DNA from: Bordetella parapertussis
Lineage (GTDB): Bacteria; Pseudomonadota; Gammaproteobacteria; Burkholderiales; Burkholderiaceae_C
Assembly (NCBI GenBank): GCA_945873925.1
Contig: CAMCES010000018.1
Span: 1 to 34,343 of the forward strand
Direction of reading: 5' to 3'
DNA length: 34,343 bases
Under the pieces are notes generated by a model. The model ran no database searches, was not told the DNA's origin, and saw only the letters and a list, made by a program, of their open reading frames with translations. Below are positions 10,860 through 17,876 of this stretch, one piece after another; position 1 is the first letter of the stretch; every line of letters starts with the position of its first letter. Both the position numbers and the translations under genes were made by a program.

Positions 10860-11060
10860 TCAATGCGAGGCCAAGTGCTCGCCGTCTTTGAGGCGGTACT
10901 CGGTGCTGCAATATGGGCACTTGGCTTGGCCGGTGTGGCTCAGGTCCAGGAACACCTTGGGATGGGCGTTCCACAGCTGCATGCCTGCTTTGGGGTTGGG
11001 GCAGAACACACCGCCATGGCTGTTGAGGTCCTTGGCCAAAAGCTCGATCGGGTTTTGCAT
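10860..11060 (-). CDS. Small zf-CHCC zinc-finger domain protein
   Basis: A 66-residue protein with candidate zinc ligands Cys20, His33 (or His42), Cys48 and Cys51. The pattern FCPNPKAGMQLWNAHPKVFLDL then AKCPYCSTEYRL matches the zf-CHCC domain, also found in the mitochondrial complex I subunit NDUFS6. The bacterial function is not established. The ATG at 11060 lies one base after the ilvE stop, so it is almost certainly co-translated with ilvE. A longer reading that starts inside ilvE lacks support. The ilvE-zinc finger-waaF order recurs in Burkholderiales as far as I recall. Confidence 0.85.
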   Translation of the reverse strand: MQNPIELLAKDLNSHGGVFCPNPKAGMQLWNAHPKVFLDLSHTGQAKCPYCSTEYRLKDGEHLASH

Positions 11061-11061
11061 G

Positions 11062-12000
11062 TCACACCTTGGTGAGCCAATGGGCGTATTTTGGATTGCG
11101 TCCGCTGACGATGTCAAAAAACGCGCTTTGGATTTTCTCGGTGACCGGGCCGCGGCTGCCGCTGCCGATCTCGATGCGGTCGAGTTCGCGGATCGGCGTG
11201 ACCTCAGCGGCGGTACCGGTGAAAAACGCTTCGTCAGCAATATAGATCTCGTCGCGGGTGATGCGCTTTTGCACGATCTCCAGCCCCAGGTCTTTGGCGA
11301 TGTGAAACACCGTGTTGCGGGTGATGCCGTTCAAGGCGCCAGCCGACAAGTCGGGCGTGTAGATCACGCCGCCTTTGATGATGAACAGGTTTTCACCCGC
11401 ACCCTCGGACACAAAGCCTGAAGCGTCGAGCAACAAGGCCTCGTCGTAGCCATCGTCCAAGGCCTCCATGTTGGCCAAGATCGAGTTGGTGTAGTTGCTC
11501 ACCGCCTTGGCCTGCGTCATGGTGATGTTGACATGGTGGCGGGTATAGCTGCTGGTTTTCACGCGGATGCCGCGCTTCATGCCGTCTTCGCCCAGGTAAG
11601 CACCCCAGGTCCAAGCGGCCACCATCAGGTGAATTTGGTTGCCCTTGGGCGAGACACCCAGCTTTTGCGAGCCGATCCAGGTGAGCGGTCGGATATAGCC
11701 GCTTTTGAGATGGTTTTCGCGCACCACGGTGCGTTGCACTTCGTTCACCTCTTCTTGGCTGAAAGGAATTTTCATGCGCAAAATTTTGGCGCTATTGAAC
11801 AGACGCTCGGTGTGTTCTTGCAAACGGAAGATGGCCGTGCCTTGCGCGGTGTCATAGGCCCGCACCCCCTCAAAGGCGCCGCAACCATAGTGCAGGGTGT
11901 GGCTGAGCACATGGATTTTCGCGTCGCGCCAATCGACCAGATCGCCGTCCATCCAAATCTTGCCGTCACGGTCGTGCATGGGAGGTGGCAGGGCACTCAT
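11062..12000 (-). CDS. ilvE: Branched-chain amino acid aminotransferase
   Basis: A 312-residue fold-type IV PLP enzyme that interconverts Leu, Ile and Val with their 2-oxo acids using 2-oxoglutarate/glutamate. The PLP lysine is Lys165 in TMTQAKAVSNYTNSILA, matching the known position in E. coli IlvE. HTLHYGCGAFEGVRAY near 35-50 and FVSEGAGENLFIIKGG, then AFFTGTAAEVTPIREL are the other conserved blocks. Start: ATG at 12000 preceded by AAAGGA at a good distance on the minus strand; the in-frame codon at 12027 has no such site. A TAAAAT at 12037-12042 (minus strand) could be a -10 giving a leader of about 30 nt. Confidence 0.95.
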   Translation of the reverse strand: MSALPPPMHDRDGKIWMDGDLVDWRDAKIHVLSHTLHYGCGAFEGVRAYDTAQGTAIFRLQEHTERLFNSAKILRMKIPFSQEEVNEVQRTVVRENHLKSGYIRPLTWIGSQKLGVSPKGNQIHLMVAAWTWGAYLGEDGMKRGIRVKTSSYTRHHVNITMTQAKAVSNYTNSILANMEALDDGYDEALLLDASGFVSEGAGENLFIIKGGVIYTPDLSAGALNGITRNTVFHIAKDLGLEIVQKRITRDEIYIADEAFFTGTAAEVTPIRELDRIEIGSGSRGPVTEKIQSAFFDIVSGRNPKYAHWLTKV

Positions 12001-12065
12001 GAAAATCCTTTCGGGGGCAGACATCAAAGACCGGCGATTTTAAGCCCCAGCCACCTGCGCCCTGG

Positions 12066-12455
12066 TTACGCCTGCCGTGTCAATGCCCAGTCGGTCAATC
12101 GGCCGTCTTGGAAAGTGCAGCTGACACGGTCGCCCGCCTCGTCATGCCAGGTGAACACCTCGGGCTGCTCACCACTGGTGGTGGTCTGTTTGCCCAGGCT
12201 GCCGCTGAGTCCGATGACCTGCAGCAAACGCATGCCACGGTGCAACTGGCTGTTTAACATGACCGCGCAGCCCACCACCCCCAGTGGCTGCTGGGCTGCG
12301 CGCTCCATGGTGCGCATCAAACGCGAGGTGTGCTGCAAGAGCCAAAAAAGGATGCCGCTAGACACCAGCGAGAAGCCCCACCAACCAAACGCCCGGAAGG
12401 ACAAATACAAAAGGCCGGCCAAGCCCAGCGGTATCCAAAAGTTGCGCGCGTTCAT
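12066..12455 (-). CDS. Small membrane protein of unknown function
   Basis: A 129-residue protein I do not recognise. Residues 5-43 form two closely spaced hydrophobic stretches (LGLAGLLYLSF and WGFSLVSSGILFWLL), so the N-terminus is probably a membrane hairpin. The rest is soluble; its end (PEVFTWHDEAGDRVSCTF followed by QDGRLTDW) has the alternating Trp/Phe and DGRL pattern seen in BamE/SmpA-like beta domains, but this is only a resemblance. GAGG-like purines precede the ATG at 12455. It lies between radA (105 bp upstream) and ilvE (65 bp downstream) on the same strand. Real-gene status rests on codon pattern, membrane helices and the ribosome-binding site. Confidence 0.65.
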   Translation of the reverse strand: MNARNFWIPLGLAGLLYLSFRAFGWWGFSLVSSGILFWLLQHTSRLMRTMERAAQQPLGVVGCAVMLNSQLHRGMRLLQVIGLSGSLGKQTTTSGEQPEVFTWHDEAGDRVSCTFQDGRLTDWALTRQA

Positions 12456-12560
12456 GGCCTCATTTTGGCACCTGCACCGTCTGGGCGTTGAAATCGCCCT
12501 TGGCCGCGGCTGGGTGACAGGTCACACATTGGGCGCCTTGGCTGCCGTATGCCAGGCGTG

Positions 12561-13937
12561 TCAGTCCAGTTGGCGCAGCACCTTGACGGCTTCGTCGACC
12601 CGCTCGACCGCATGGATGGTCAGACCCTCGATCGGCTTTTTGGGCAGGTTGGCTTTGGGGATGAGCGCCACACAAAAGCCCAGCTTGGCGGCCTCTTTCA
12701 AACGCTCTTGGCCGCGCGGCGCGGGGCGCACCTCTCCCGCCAAGCCGACCTCGCCAAACGCCAAAAAACCGCGTGGCAGTGGCTTGCCGCGCAAGCTGCT
12801 TTGGATGGCGAGCATCACCGCCAAATCAGCCGCCGGCTCGCTGATGCGCACCCCGCCCACCGCATTGACAAACACGTCTTGGTCCATGCAGGCCACGCCG
12901 GCGTGGCGGTGCAACACGGCCAGCAGCATGGCGAGGCGGTCGCGGTCCAAACCCACGCTCAGGCGGCGCGGGCTGGGTCCGCCACTGTCGACCAGGGCTT
13001 GGATTTCCACCAACAAAGGCCGCGTCCCCTCAAGGGTCACCATGACGCAGCTGCCTGGCACCGGTTCGCTGTGTTGGCTGAGAAAAATAGCGCTCGGGTT
13101 GCTCACGCCCTTCAAGCCTTTTTCGGTCATGGCGAACACGCCAATCTCGTTGACCGCGCCAAAGCGGTTTTTGATGGCCCGCACCAGCCGGTAGCTGGAA
13201 TGGGTATCGCCCTCAAAGTACAGCACGGTGTCGACCATGTGCTCGAGCACACGGGGGCCAGCCAGCGCGCCTTCTTTGGTGACATGACCGACCAACACCA
13301 CGGTGGTGCCGCTGGCCTTGGCCATGCGGGTCAGGTGCGCCGCACACTCGCGCACCTGCGCCACCGAGCCGGGCGCGCTGGTGAGTTGGTCGGAATAGAC
13401 GGTTTGGATCGAGTCGATCACCGCCACTTGTGGTGATTGGGCTTGCAGCGTGGCGATGATTTTCTCGAGCTGGGTTTCGGCCAGCAGATTCACCTGGCTG
13501 TGGTCCAAGCCCAAACGCTTGGCCCGCAGTGCCACTTGCGCACCCGACTCTTCGCCAGTGACATACAAGGTGCTTTGGCCGCTGCGCTGCAAACCGTCCA
13601 GGGCCTGCAACAGCAGAGTGGATTTGCCGATGCCGGGGTCGCCGCCGATCAGCACCACGCCGCCTTCGACCATGCCGCCGCCCAAGACCCGGTCAAGCTC
13701 GTCTTGGCCAGTCGGGGTGCGTTGCATGTCTTGTGCTTCGATCGCGCTCAAGGCCATCACCGCCGAGGCTGGCGCCAAGCCGGCGCGCTCGCTGTAACGG
13801 TTTTTGCTGATCCCACTGTCGCTCACGACCGACTCGACCAAGGTGTTCCAGGCGTTGCAATGCGGGCATTTGCCCAGCCATTTCGGGCTGGTGCCACCGC
13901 AATCGCTGCAACTGAAAAGGGTTTTGTCTTTGGCCAT
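12561..13937 (-). CDS. radA: DNA repair protein RadA (Sms), branch-migration helicase
   Basis: A 458-residue RecA-like protein. In order: a C4 zinc finger (Cys10, Cys13, Cys24, Cys27; CSDCGGTSPKWLGKCPHC), Walker A GGDPGIGKST at 98-107, the RadA-specific KNRFG motif near 256 and a C-terminal Lon-like domain with RRLSVGLDRDRLAMLLAVL. RadA drives branch migration of recombination intermediates together with RecA. The start at ATG 13937 gives the exact family N-terminus (MAKDKTLFSC); the longer reading to 14045 overlaps the divergent gene. The promoter TTGTCA-N16-TATCAT sits immediately upstream and predicts a leaderless mRNA. Confidence 0.96.
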   Translation of the reverse strand: MAKDKTLFSCSDCGGTSPKWLGKCPHCNAWNTLVESVVSDSGISKNRYSERAGLAPASAVMALSAIEAQDMQRTPTGQDELDRVLGGGMVEGGVVLIGGDPGIGKSTLLLQALDGLQRSGQSTLYVTGEESGAQVALRAKRLGLDHSQVNLLAETQLEKIIATLQAQSPQVAVIDSIQTVYSDQLTSAPGSVAQVRECAAHLTRMAKASGTTVVLVGHVTKEGALAGPRVLEHMVDTVLYFEGDTHSSYRLVRAIKNRFGAVNEIGVFAMTEKGLKGVSNPSAIFLSQHSEPVPGSCVMVTLEGTRPLLVEIQALVDSGGPSPRRLSVGLDRDRLAMLLAVLHRHAGVACMDQDVFVNAVGGVRISEPAADLAVMLAIQSSLRGKPLPRGFLAFGEVGLAGEVRPAPRGQERLKEAAKLGFCVALIPKANLPKKPIEGLTIHAVERVDEAVKVLRQLD

Positions 13938-13943
13938 GCAAGC

Positions 13944-13971
13944 ATGATAAGGGTGCGCCCTTGGGTGACAA
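13944..13971 (-). promoter_or_regulatory. Promoter of radA, predicted leaderless start
   Basis: On the minus strand, -35 TTGTCA (13971-13966) and -10 TATCAT (13949-13944) are separated by 16 bp. Transcription would start about 7 nt further on, at the A of the radA ATG (13937). No Shine-Dalgarno exists between -10 and ATG. Confidence 0.6.
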
Positions 13972-14043
13972 TGTGTCTTGTTCACTCCTGTCTGCTTCAA
14001 CGCCTTGTCCGCCAACGCCTCCCCCACACCTGCCCCCGAGCGC

Positions 14044-15249
14044 ATGACGCCCGACGAACGCCGTTCTGCGTTTTCCCTGGCCAGTATTTACGCCATGCGC
14101 ATGCTCGGCCTGTTCATGGTGATGCCGGTGTTCATGCTCGAGGCACGGCACTACCAGGGCGGTGACGATTTGTCAGCCATTGGCATGGCCATGGGGGTGT
14201 ATGGCTTGGTGCAAGCCTGTTTGCAAATCCCGTTTGGCATGGCAGCCGACCGATTTGGCCGCAAACGCATCATCTATATGGGTTTGGCGCTGTTGGCCTT
14301 GGGCAGTTTGATCGGTGCCATGGCCACCAGCGTGACGGATTTGGCGCTGGGTCGAGCACTGCAAGGCGCCGGGGCGATTTCTGCTGCCGTGACCGCGCTC
14401 TTGGCCGACCAAACCCGTGACGAGGTGCGCACCAAGGGCACGGCCTTGGTGGGTGCCAGCATCGGTTTGATGTTTGCACTGTCCTTGGTGCTCGGGCCCT
14501 TGCTGTCGGGCTTTGGTGGATTGCCCGCTATTTTTGCGGTCACTTTGTTACTGGCCTTGGCAGGTGTGGCGATCGTGCGCTGGTGGACACCCCCTGAAAC
14601 CCCCTTGCCGCTTCTCAACACGCCTGGCCACGGCTTGTGGGATTTGTTGGTGCACCCGGATTTGATCCGCCTGAACTTTGGCGTGTTTGCTTTGTACGCG
14701 GTGCAACTCGCCTCTTGGGTGGCGATTCCTGCGCTCTTGATCCAAGCCGGTGTCGCGAGCGCAGACCACGGCTGGGTGTATTTACCAGCGGTTTTGCTGT
14801 CCTTTGTGGTGATGGGCATCACCTTGTTTCCGTTGGAGCGACGCGGCCTGTTGCGCCCCTTGTTTTTGTTCTGCATTGGACTGGTCATGCTGGTGCAAGC
14901 CGCTTGGGCCTGGATCAGCACGGATCAGCCTCAGTTGTGGCTATTGGCATTGCTGTTGTTTGTGTTTTTCTGCGGCTTCAATGTGCTCGAGGCCAGTCAG
15001 CCCAGCTTGGCTTCCCGTTTGGCACCTGCGGGCGCTCGCGGTGCGGCACTGGGTGTCTACAACACCTTGCAGTCGCTGGGTATTTTCGCTGGCGGCGCAT
15101 GCGGTGGGCTGTTGCTCAAATCGATAGGCGCGGTGGGTGTTTTCAGCGCCAGCGCAGCCGTGATGCTGGTGTGGCTGGCCGTGGCCTGGGGAACCCGCTA
15201 TGTGAGCCGATCACCTGGTTCGAGGGGCGCAGCGCACGGCAGGGCTTGA
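14044..15249 (+). CDS. Major facilitator superfamily transporter
   Basis: A 401-residue polytopic protein with about twelve membrane segments. The MFS motif A loop GMAADRFGRKRII is at about 65-77 between helices 2 and 3, followed by RALQGAGAISAAVTALLADQ typical of the DHA1/YajR-like group of drug:proton antiporters. A second-half loop repeats ASQPSLASRLAPAGARGAALG. It lacks the extra C-terminal domain of E. coli YajR. The substrate cannot be inferred. Start: ATG at 14044 is preferred because it begins MTPDERRSAFSLAS, the usual form in relatives; a TTG start at 13978 would add 22 low-complexity residues and has no good ribosome-binding site. It is divergent from radA and followed by ssb. Confidence 0.82.
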   Translation: MTPDERRSAFSLASIYAMRMLGLFMVMPVFMLEARHYQGGDDLSAIGMAMGVYGLVQACLQIPFGMAADRFGRKRIIYMGLALLALGSLIGAMATSVTDLALGRALQGAGAISAAVTALLADQTRDEVRTKGTALVGASIGLMFALSLVLGPLLSGFGGLPAIFAVTLLLALAGVAIVRWWTPPETPLPLLNTPGHGLWDLLVHPDLIRLNFGVFALYAVQLASWVAIPALLIQAGVASADHGWVYLPAVLLSFVVMGITLFPLERRGLLRPLFLFCIGLVMLVQAAWAWISTDQPQLWLLALLLFVFFCGFNVLEASQPSLASRLAPAGARGAALGVYNTLQSLGIFAGGACGGLLLKSIGAVGVFSASAAVMLVWLAVAWGTRYVSRSPGSRGAAHGRA

Positions 15250-15304
15250 GGCGCTGGACGCATAATCTGTATTCATACCTACCCCCTACTTAAGAGGAAC
15301 ACCC

Positions 15305-15778
15305 ATGGCATCCGTGAACAAAGTGATTTTGCTGGGCAACTGCGGGCGCGACCCCGAGGTGCGTTATCTGCCAAGCGGCCAAGCCGTGGCCAATGTGTCC
15401 ATCGCTACCAGCACCCGCCGCAAGGACAAGAGCAGCGGAGAAATGCTCGAAGAAACCCAATGGCACCGCATCACTTTTTATGACCGCTTGGCTGAAATCG
15501 CCGGTGAATACGTCAAAAAAGGTCGCCCTATCTACGTCGAAGGACGCTTGAAATACGGCTCCTATACGGACAAGACCACCGGTCAGGAAAAGCAAACCGT
15601 GGACATCATCGCCACCGAATTGCAGCTTCTGGGAGGCCGCGAAGGCATGGGTGGTCCCAGCGAAGACGGCAGCAGCCGGGCGACAACGCGAAGTGCTGCA
15701 CCCGCTGCACCCCGGGTGGCTGCCTCAGCCCCTGCCAAATCCGGCTTTGACGACATGGACGACGATATTCCGTTCTAA
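15305..15778 (+). CDS. ssb: Single-stranded DNA-binding protein
   Basis: A 157-residue SSB. The OB fold covers about residues 1-110: MASVNKVILLGNCGRDPEVR, the ETQWHRITFYDRLAEIAGEY block and the YVEGRLKYGSYTDKTTGQEK loop, with aromatic residues for ssDNA stacking. A flexible Ala/Ser/Pro-rich linker follows, ending in the acidic tip MDDDIPF that docks RecA-loading, repair and replication partners. It should act as a homotetramer at forks and repair sites. AGAGGAAC is the ribosome-binding site; a CATAAT at 15261-15266 could be the -10. It converges on comM with 17 bp between stops, too short for a terminator. Confidence 0.97.
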   Translation: MASVNKVILLGNCGRDPEVRYLPSGQAVANVSIATSTRRKDKSSGEMLEETQWHRITFYDRLAEIAGEYVKKGRPIYVEGRLKYGSYTDKTTGQEKQTVDIIATELQLLGGREGMGGPSEDGSSRATTRSAAPAAPRVAASAPAKSGFDDMDDDIPF

Positions 15779-15795
15779 GCGGCCGCCAGGTTCAC

Positions 15796-17310
15796 TCAAC
15801 ACACCTGCCGGTAATGCAGCGCCTGCGCCACATGGCTGTGTTCTATGCTGGCCGAATCGGCGAGATCGGCAATGGTTTGCGCCACCCGCAAACTTCGGTG
15901 CACCGCGCGTGCAGACCAGCCTTGCTCACTTGCGCACTTCAATAAACCGGCTTGCGCGGCGGGTTCGATGGCCAAGCCCTGCACTTGCACCGAGGTCAGC
16001 GCCTGGTTGCTGGTCCCTTGACGCTTGAGTGCGCGCTGGTGGGCTGCCTCACAACGCGCCCGGACATCGGCACTGCTTGGTCCCGCCGGCATCTGCAGCA
16101 TCCACTCTGGTGCCAAGGACATGACCTCGACCCGCATGTCAATCCGGTCGAGCAAAGGACCGCTCAAGCGAGCTGCATATTTGTGAATTTGCTCAGGCGT
16201 GCATTTGCACACCGGTTTGCCCGCGCCAAGGTAACCGCAAGGGCATGGGTTCATCGCCGCGATGAGTTGGCATCGCGCGGGGTAATCGACCTGATGGCCG
16301 GCGCGCGCCAAGGTGATGCGAGCGGTTTCCAGGGGCTCGCGCAGGGCTTCCAAGGCGTGTCGCGAAAACTCGGGCAGTTCGTCCAAAAACAAGACACCAT
16401 GGTGCGCCAAAGAGATTTCACCCGGGCGCGGCGGCACGCCGCCGCCAACCAAAGCCGCCATGGTGGCGCTGTGGTGCGGCTGGCGAAACACCCGCTGGCC
16501 CCAGCGATTTGGTTGAAACAAGCCAGCCACACTCAAGATGGCTGCTGATTCCAGTGCTTGCGCGTGATCCAGCCGCGGCAGCAAGCCGACCAAGCGCTGG
16601 GCCAGCATCGACTTGCCGGCGCCAGGCGGGCCCACCAGCAACAGGCTGTGGCCACCTGCAGCCGCGATCTCCAGGGCGCGCTTGGCACTGGCTTGGCCAC
16701 GCACGTCTTGCATGTCTGGCGCTTGCGGCTCGTGTGCCACGCTGTAAGGTGCGCGCAGGCGCGTCCACCCGGGCAGCGGTTGGTCGCAGGGCGACACCGC
16801 CAAGGCCTGCACCACATCACGCAAATGCAGGGCTCGGTAGACCTGCGCACTGGGCAGCCAAGCGGCCTCTTCAGCACTGTCGGGTGGCAGCACCCATTTC
16901 AAGTCGGCGCGTTGCTGCTGCAGCGCGATCGCCATGGCCAAGGCGCCTCGCACGGGCCGCAACTCGCCTGACAAGGACAGCTCACCGGCCAAGACATGGA
17001 GCTGTAAGGCCTGCGCATTGACCTGGCCACTGGCGGCCAAGATGCCCATGGCAATCGGCAAATCAAACCGCCCGGAGTCCTTGGGCAAGTCAGCAGGCGC
17101 GAGGTTGACCGTGATCCGCTGGTTGGTAGGGAAATCCAAACCACTGTTTTGGATGGCCGAGCGCACCCGCTCGCGCGCTTCCCGAACCTCGGTATCGGCC
17201 AAGCCGACCATGGTGAAGCTGGGCAAGCCGTTGGCCATGTGCACCTCGACCGTGACCCGCGGTGCGCCCAGCCCCAGCACCGCACAACTGTGCACTTGCG
17301 CAAACCCCAT
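15796..17310 (-). CDS. comM: ComM/YifB-family AAA+ ATPase (Mg-chelatase-like)
   Basis: A 504-residue protein: an N-terminal Lon-protease-like fold (about 1-170) starting MGFAQVHSCAVLGL, then an AAA+ Mg-chelatase module with Walker A GPPGAGKS at 227-234, Walker B-like GVLFLDELPEF, and a cysteine cluster CPCGYLG...CKC, then a C-terminal domain. ComM is a hexameric helicase that helps branch migration during integration of transforming DNA; homologues occur widely, so natural competence is not proved. Start: ATG 17310 with GGGAGAG at a good distance; the reading to 17406 adds a non-family N-terminus. It is divergent from glnK across a 204-bp regulatory region. Confidence 0.93.
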   Translation of the reverse strand: MGFAQVHSCAVLGLGAPRVTVEVHMANGLPSFTMVGLADTEVREARERVRSAIQNSGLDFPTNQRITVNLAPADLPKDSGRFDLPIAMGILAASGQVNAQALQLHVLAGELSLSGELRPVRGALAMAIALQQQRADLKWVLPPDSAEEAAWLPSAQVYRALHLRDVVQALAVSPCDQPLPGWTRLRAPYSVAHEPQAPDMQDVRGQASAKRALEIAAAGGHSLLLVGPPGAGKSMLAQRLVGLLPRLDHAQALESAAILSVAGLFQPNRWGQRVFRQPHHSATMAALVGGGVPPRPGEISLAHHGVLFLDELPEFSRHALEALREPLETARITLARAGHQVDYPARCQLIAAMNPCPCGYLGAGKPVCKCTPEQIHKYAARLSGPLLDRIDMRVEVMSLAPEWMLQMPAGPSSADVRARCEAAHQRALKRQGTSNQALTSVQVQGLAIEPAAQAGLLKCASEQGWSARAVHRSLRVAQTIADLADSASIEHSHVAQALHYRQVC

Positions 17311-17366
17311 GAGTCTCTCCCTGTTTTGGTGCGCGCCCTGTTTGTGTGCACTTGAGCAGACTGGCG

Positions 17367-17383
17367 CGCACTGATTGGGTGCG
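17367..17383 (+). promoter_or_regulatory. NtrC-like enhancer site upstream of glnK
   Basis: The 17-mer CGCACTGATTGGGTGCG fits the NtrC half-site arrangement GCAC-Y-N5-R-GTGC exactly. Its centre is about 74 bp before the transcription start predicted from the sigma-54 element, where NtrC sites normally lie. On the other strand it touches a TATAAA (17384-17389) that could be the -10 of comM. Confidence 0.65.
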
Positions 17384-17400
17384 TTTATAGCTCGGCTGGC

Positions 17401-17421
17401 GCACACTGCCTAGGAGTGTGC
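17401..17421. repeat. Inverted repeat next to the sigma-54 promoter
   Basis: GCACACT (17401-17407) and AGTGTGC (17415-17421) are perfect 7-bp inverted arms around a 7-bp spacer. The spacing does not fit the NtrC pattern (GCAC-N7-GTGC), and there is no T-run, so it is not a terminator. It ends one base before the -24 element and may be another regulator site. Function unknown. Confidence 0.5.
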
Positions 17422-17422
17422 T

Positions 17423-17438
17423 TGGCACAGAGCCTGCT
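17423..17438 (+). promoter_or_regulatory. Sigma-54 (-24/-12) promoter of glnK-amtB
   Basis: TGGCACAGAGCCTGCT matches the RpoN consensus TGGCACR-N4-TTGCW with one mismatch; the invariant GG and GC are 10 bp apart. The predicted transcription start is about 17448, giving a leader of about 66 nt before the glnK ATG. With the upstream NtrC-like site this implies induction under nitrogen limitation. Confidence 0.75.
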
Positions 17439-17514
17439 AGGTGGTAGTTGCACTGCGCGGTTTTGAATGTCTGGCTTTCATTTCGCGCGCTGACCCATGA
17501 CCCAAGGAGAACCC

Positions 17515-17853
17515 ATGAAACTGATCACGGCCATCATCAAACCCTTCAAGCTCGACGAGGTGCGCGAAGCCTTGTCAGCCATCGGGGTGCAAGGCATCAC
17601 CGTTACCGAAGTCAAAGGCTTTGGCCGACAAAAAGGCCACACCGAGCTCTACCGCGGTGCGGAATACGTGGTGGACTTTCTGCCCAAAGTGAAGATCGAA
17701 GCCGCGGTTGCCGCGGATTTGCTCGACCAAGCGATTGAAGCGATTGAAAACGCTGCCCGCACCGGCAAGATCGGCGACGGCAAGATTTTCGTCAGCAGCC
17801 TGGAACAAGTGGTGCGCATTCGCACCGGTGAAACTGGCACAGCGGCCATTTGA
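17515..17853 (+). CDS. glnK: PII nitrogen-regulatory protein GlnK
   Basis: A 112-residue PII trimer subunit, the standard length. The T-loop carries Tyr51 in GHTELYRGAEY, the uridylylation site, and the later TGKIGDGKIFV block forms the ATP/2-oxoglutarate-binding B-loop. PII proteins sense 2-oxoglutarate, ATP/ADP and glutamine status; the amtB-linked paralogue blocks the ammonium channel when nitrogen is plentiful. Linkage to amtB and the sigma-54 promoter favour GlnK over GlnB, though sequence alone does not separate them. Start at ATG 17515 behind CCAAGGAGAACCC, a strong ribosome-binding site; the ATG at 17497 adds six residues and is not supported. amtB follows after 23 bp. Confidence 0.95.
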   Translation: MKLITAIIKPFKLDEVREALSAIGVQGITVTEVKGFGRQKGHTELYRGAEYVVDFLPKVKIEAAVAADLLDQAIEAIENAARTGKIGDGKIFVSSLEQVVRIRTGETGTAAI

Positions 17854-17876
17854 TTCATTTGACAAGGACAACCATC

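Noticed and set aside
13978..14043. TTG-initiated N-terminal extension of the MFS transporter
   Set aside because: It adds 22 residues not resembling a membrane protein start, has no good ribosome site and lies where the predicted transcript begins.
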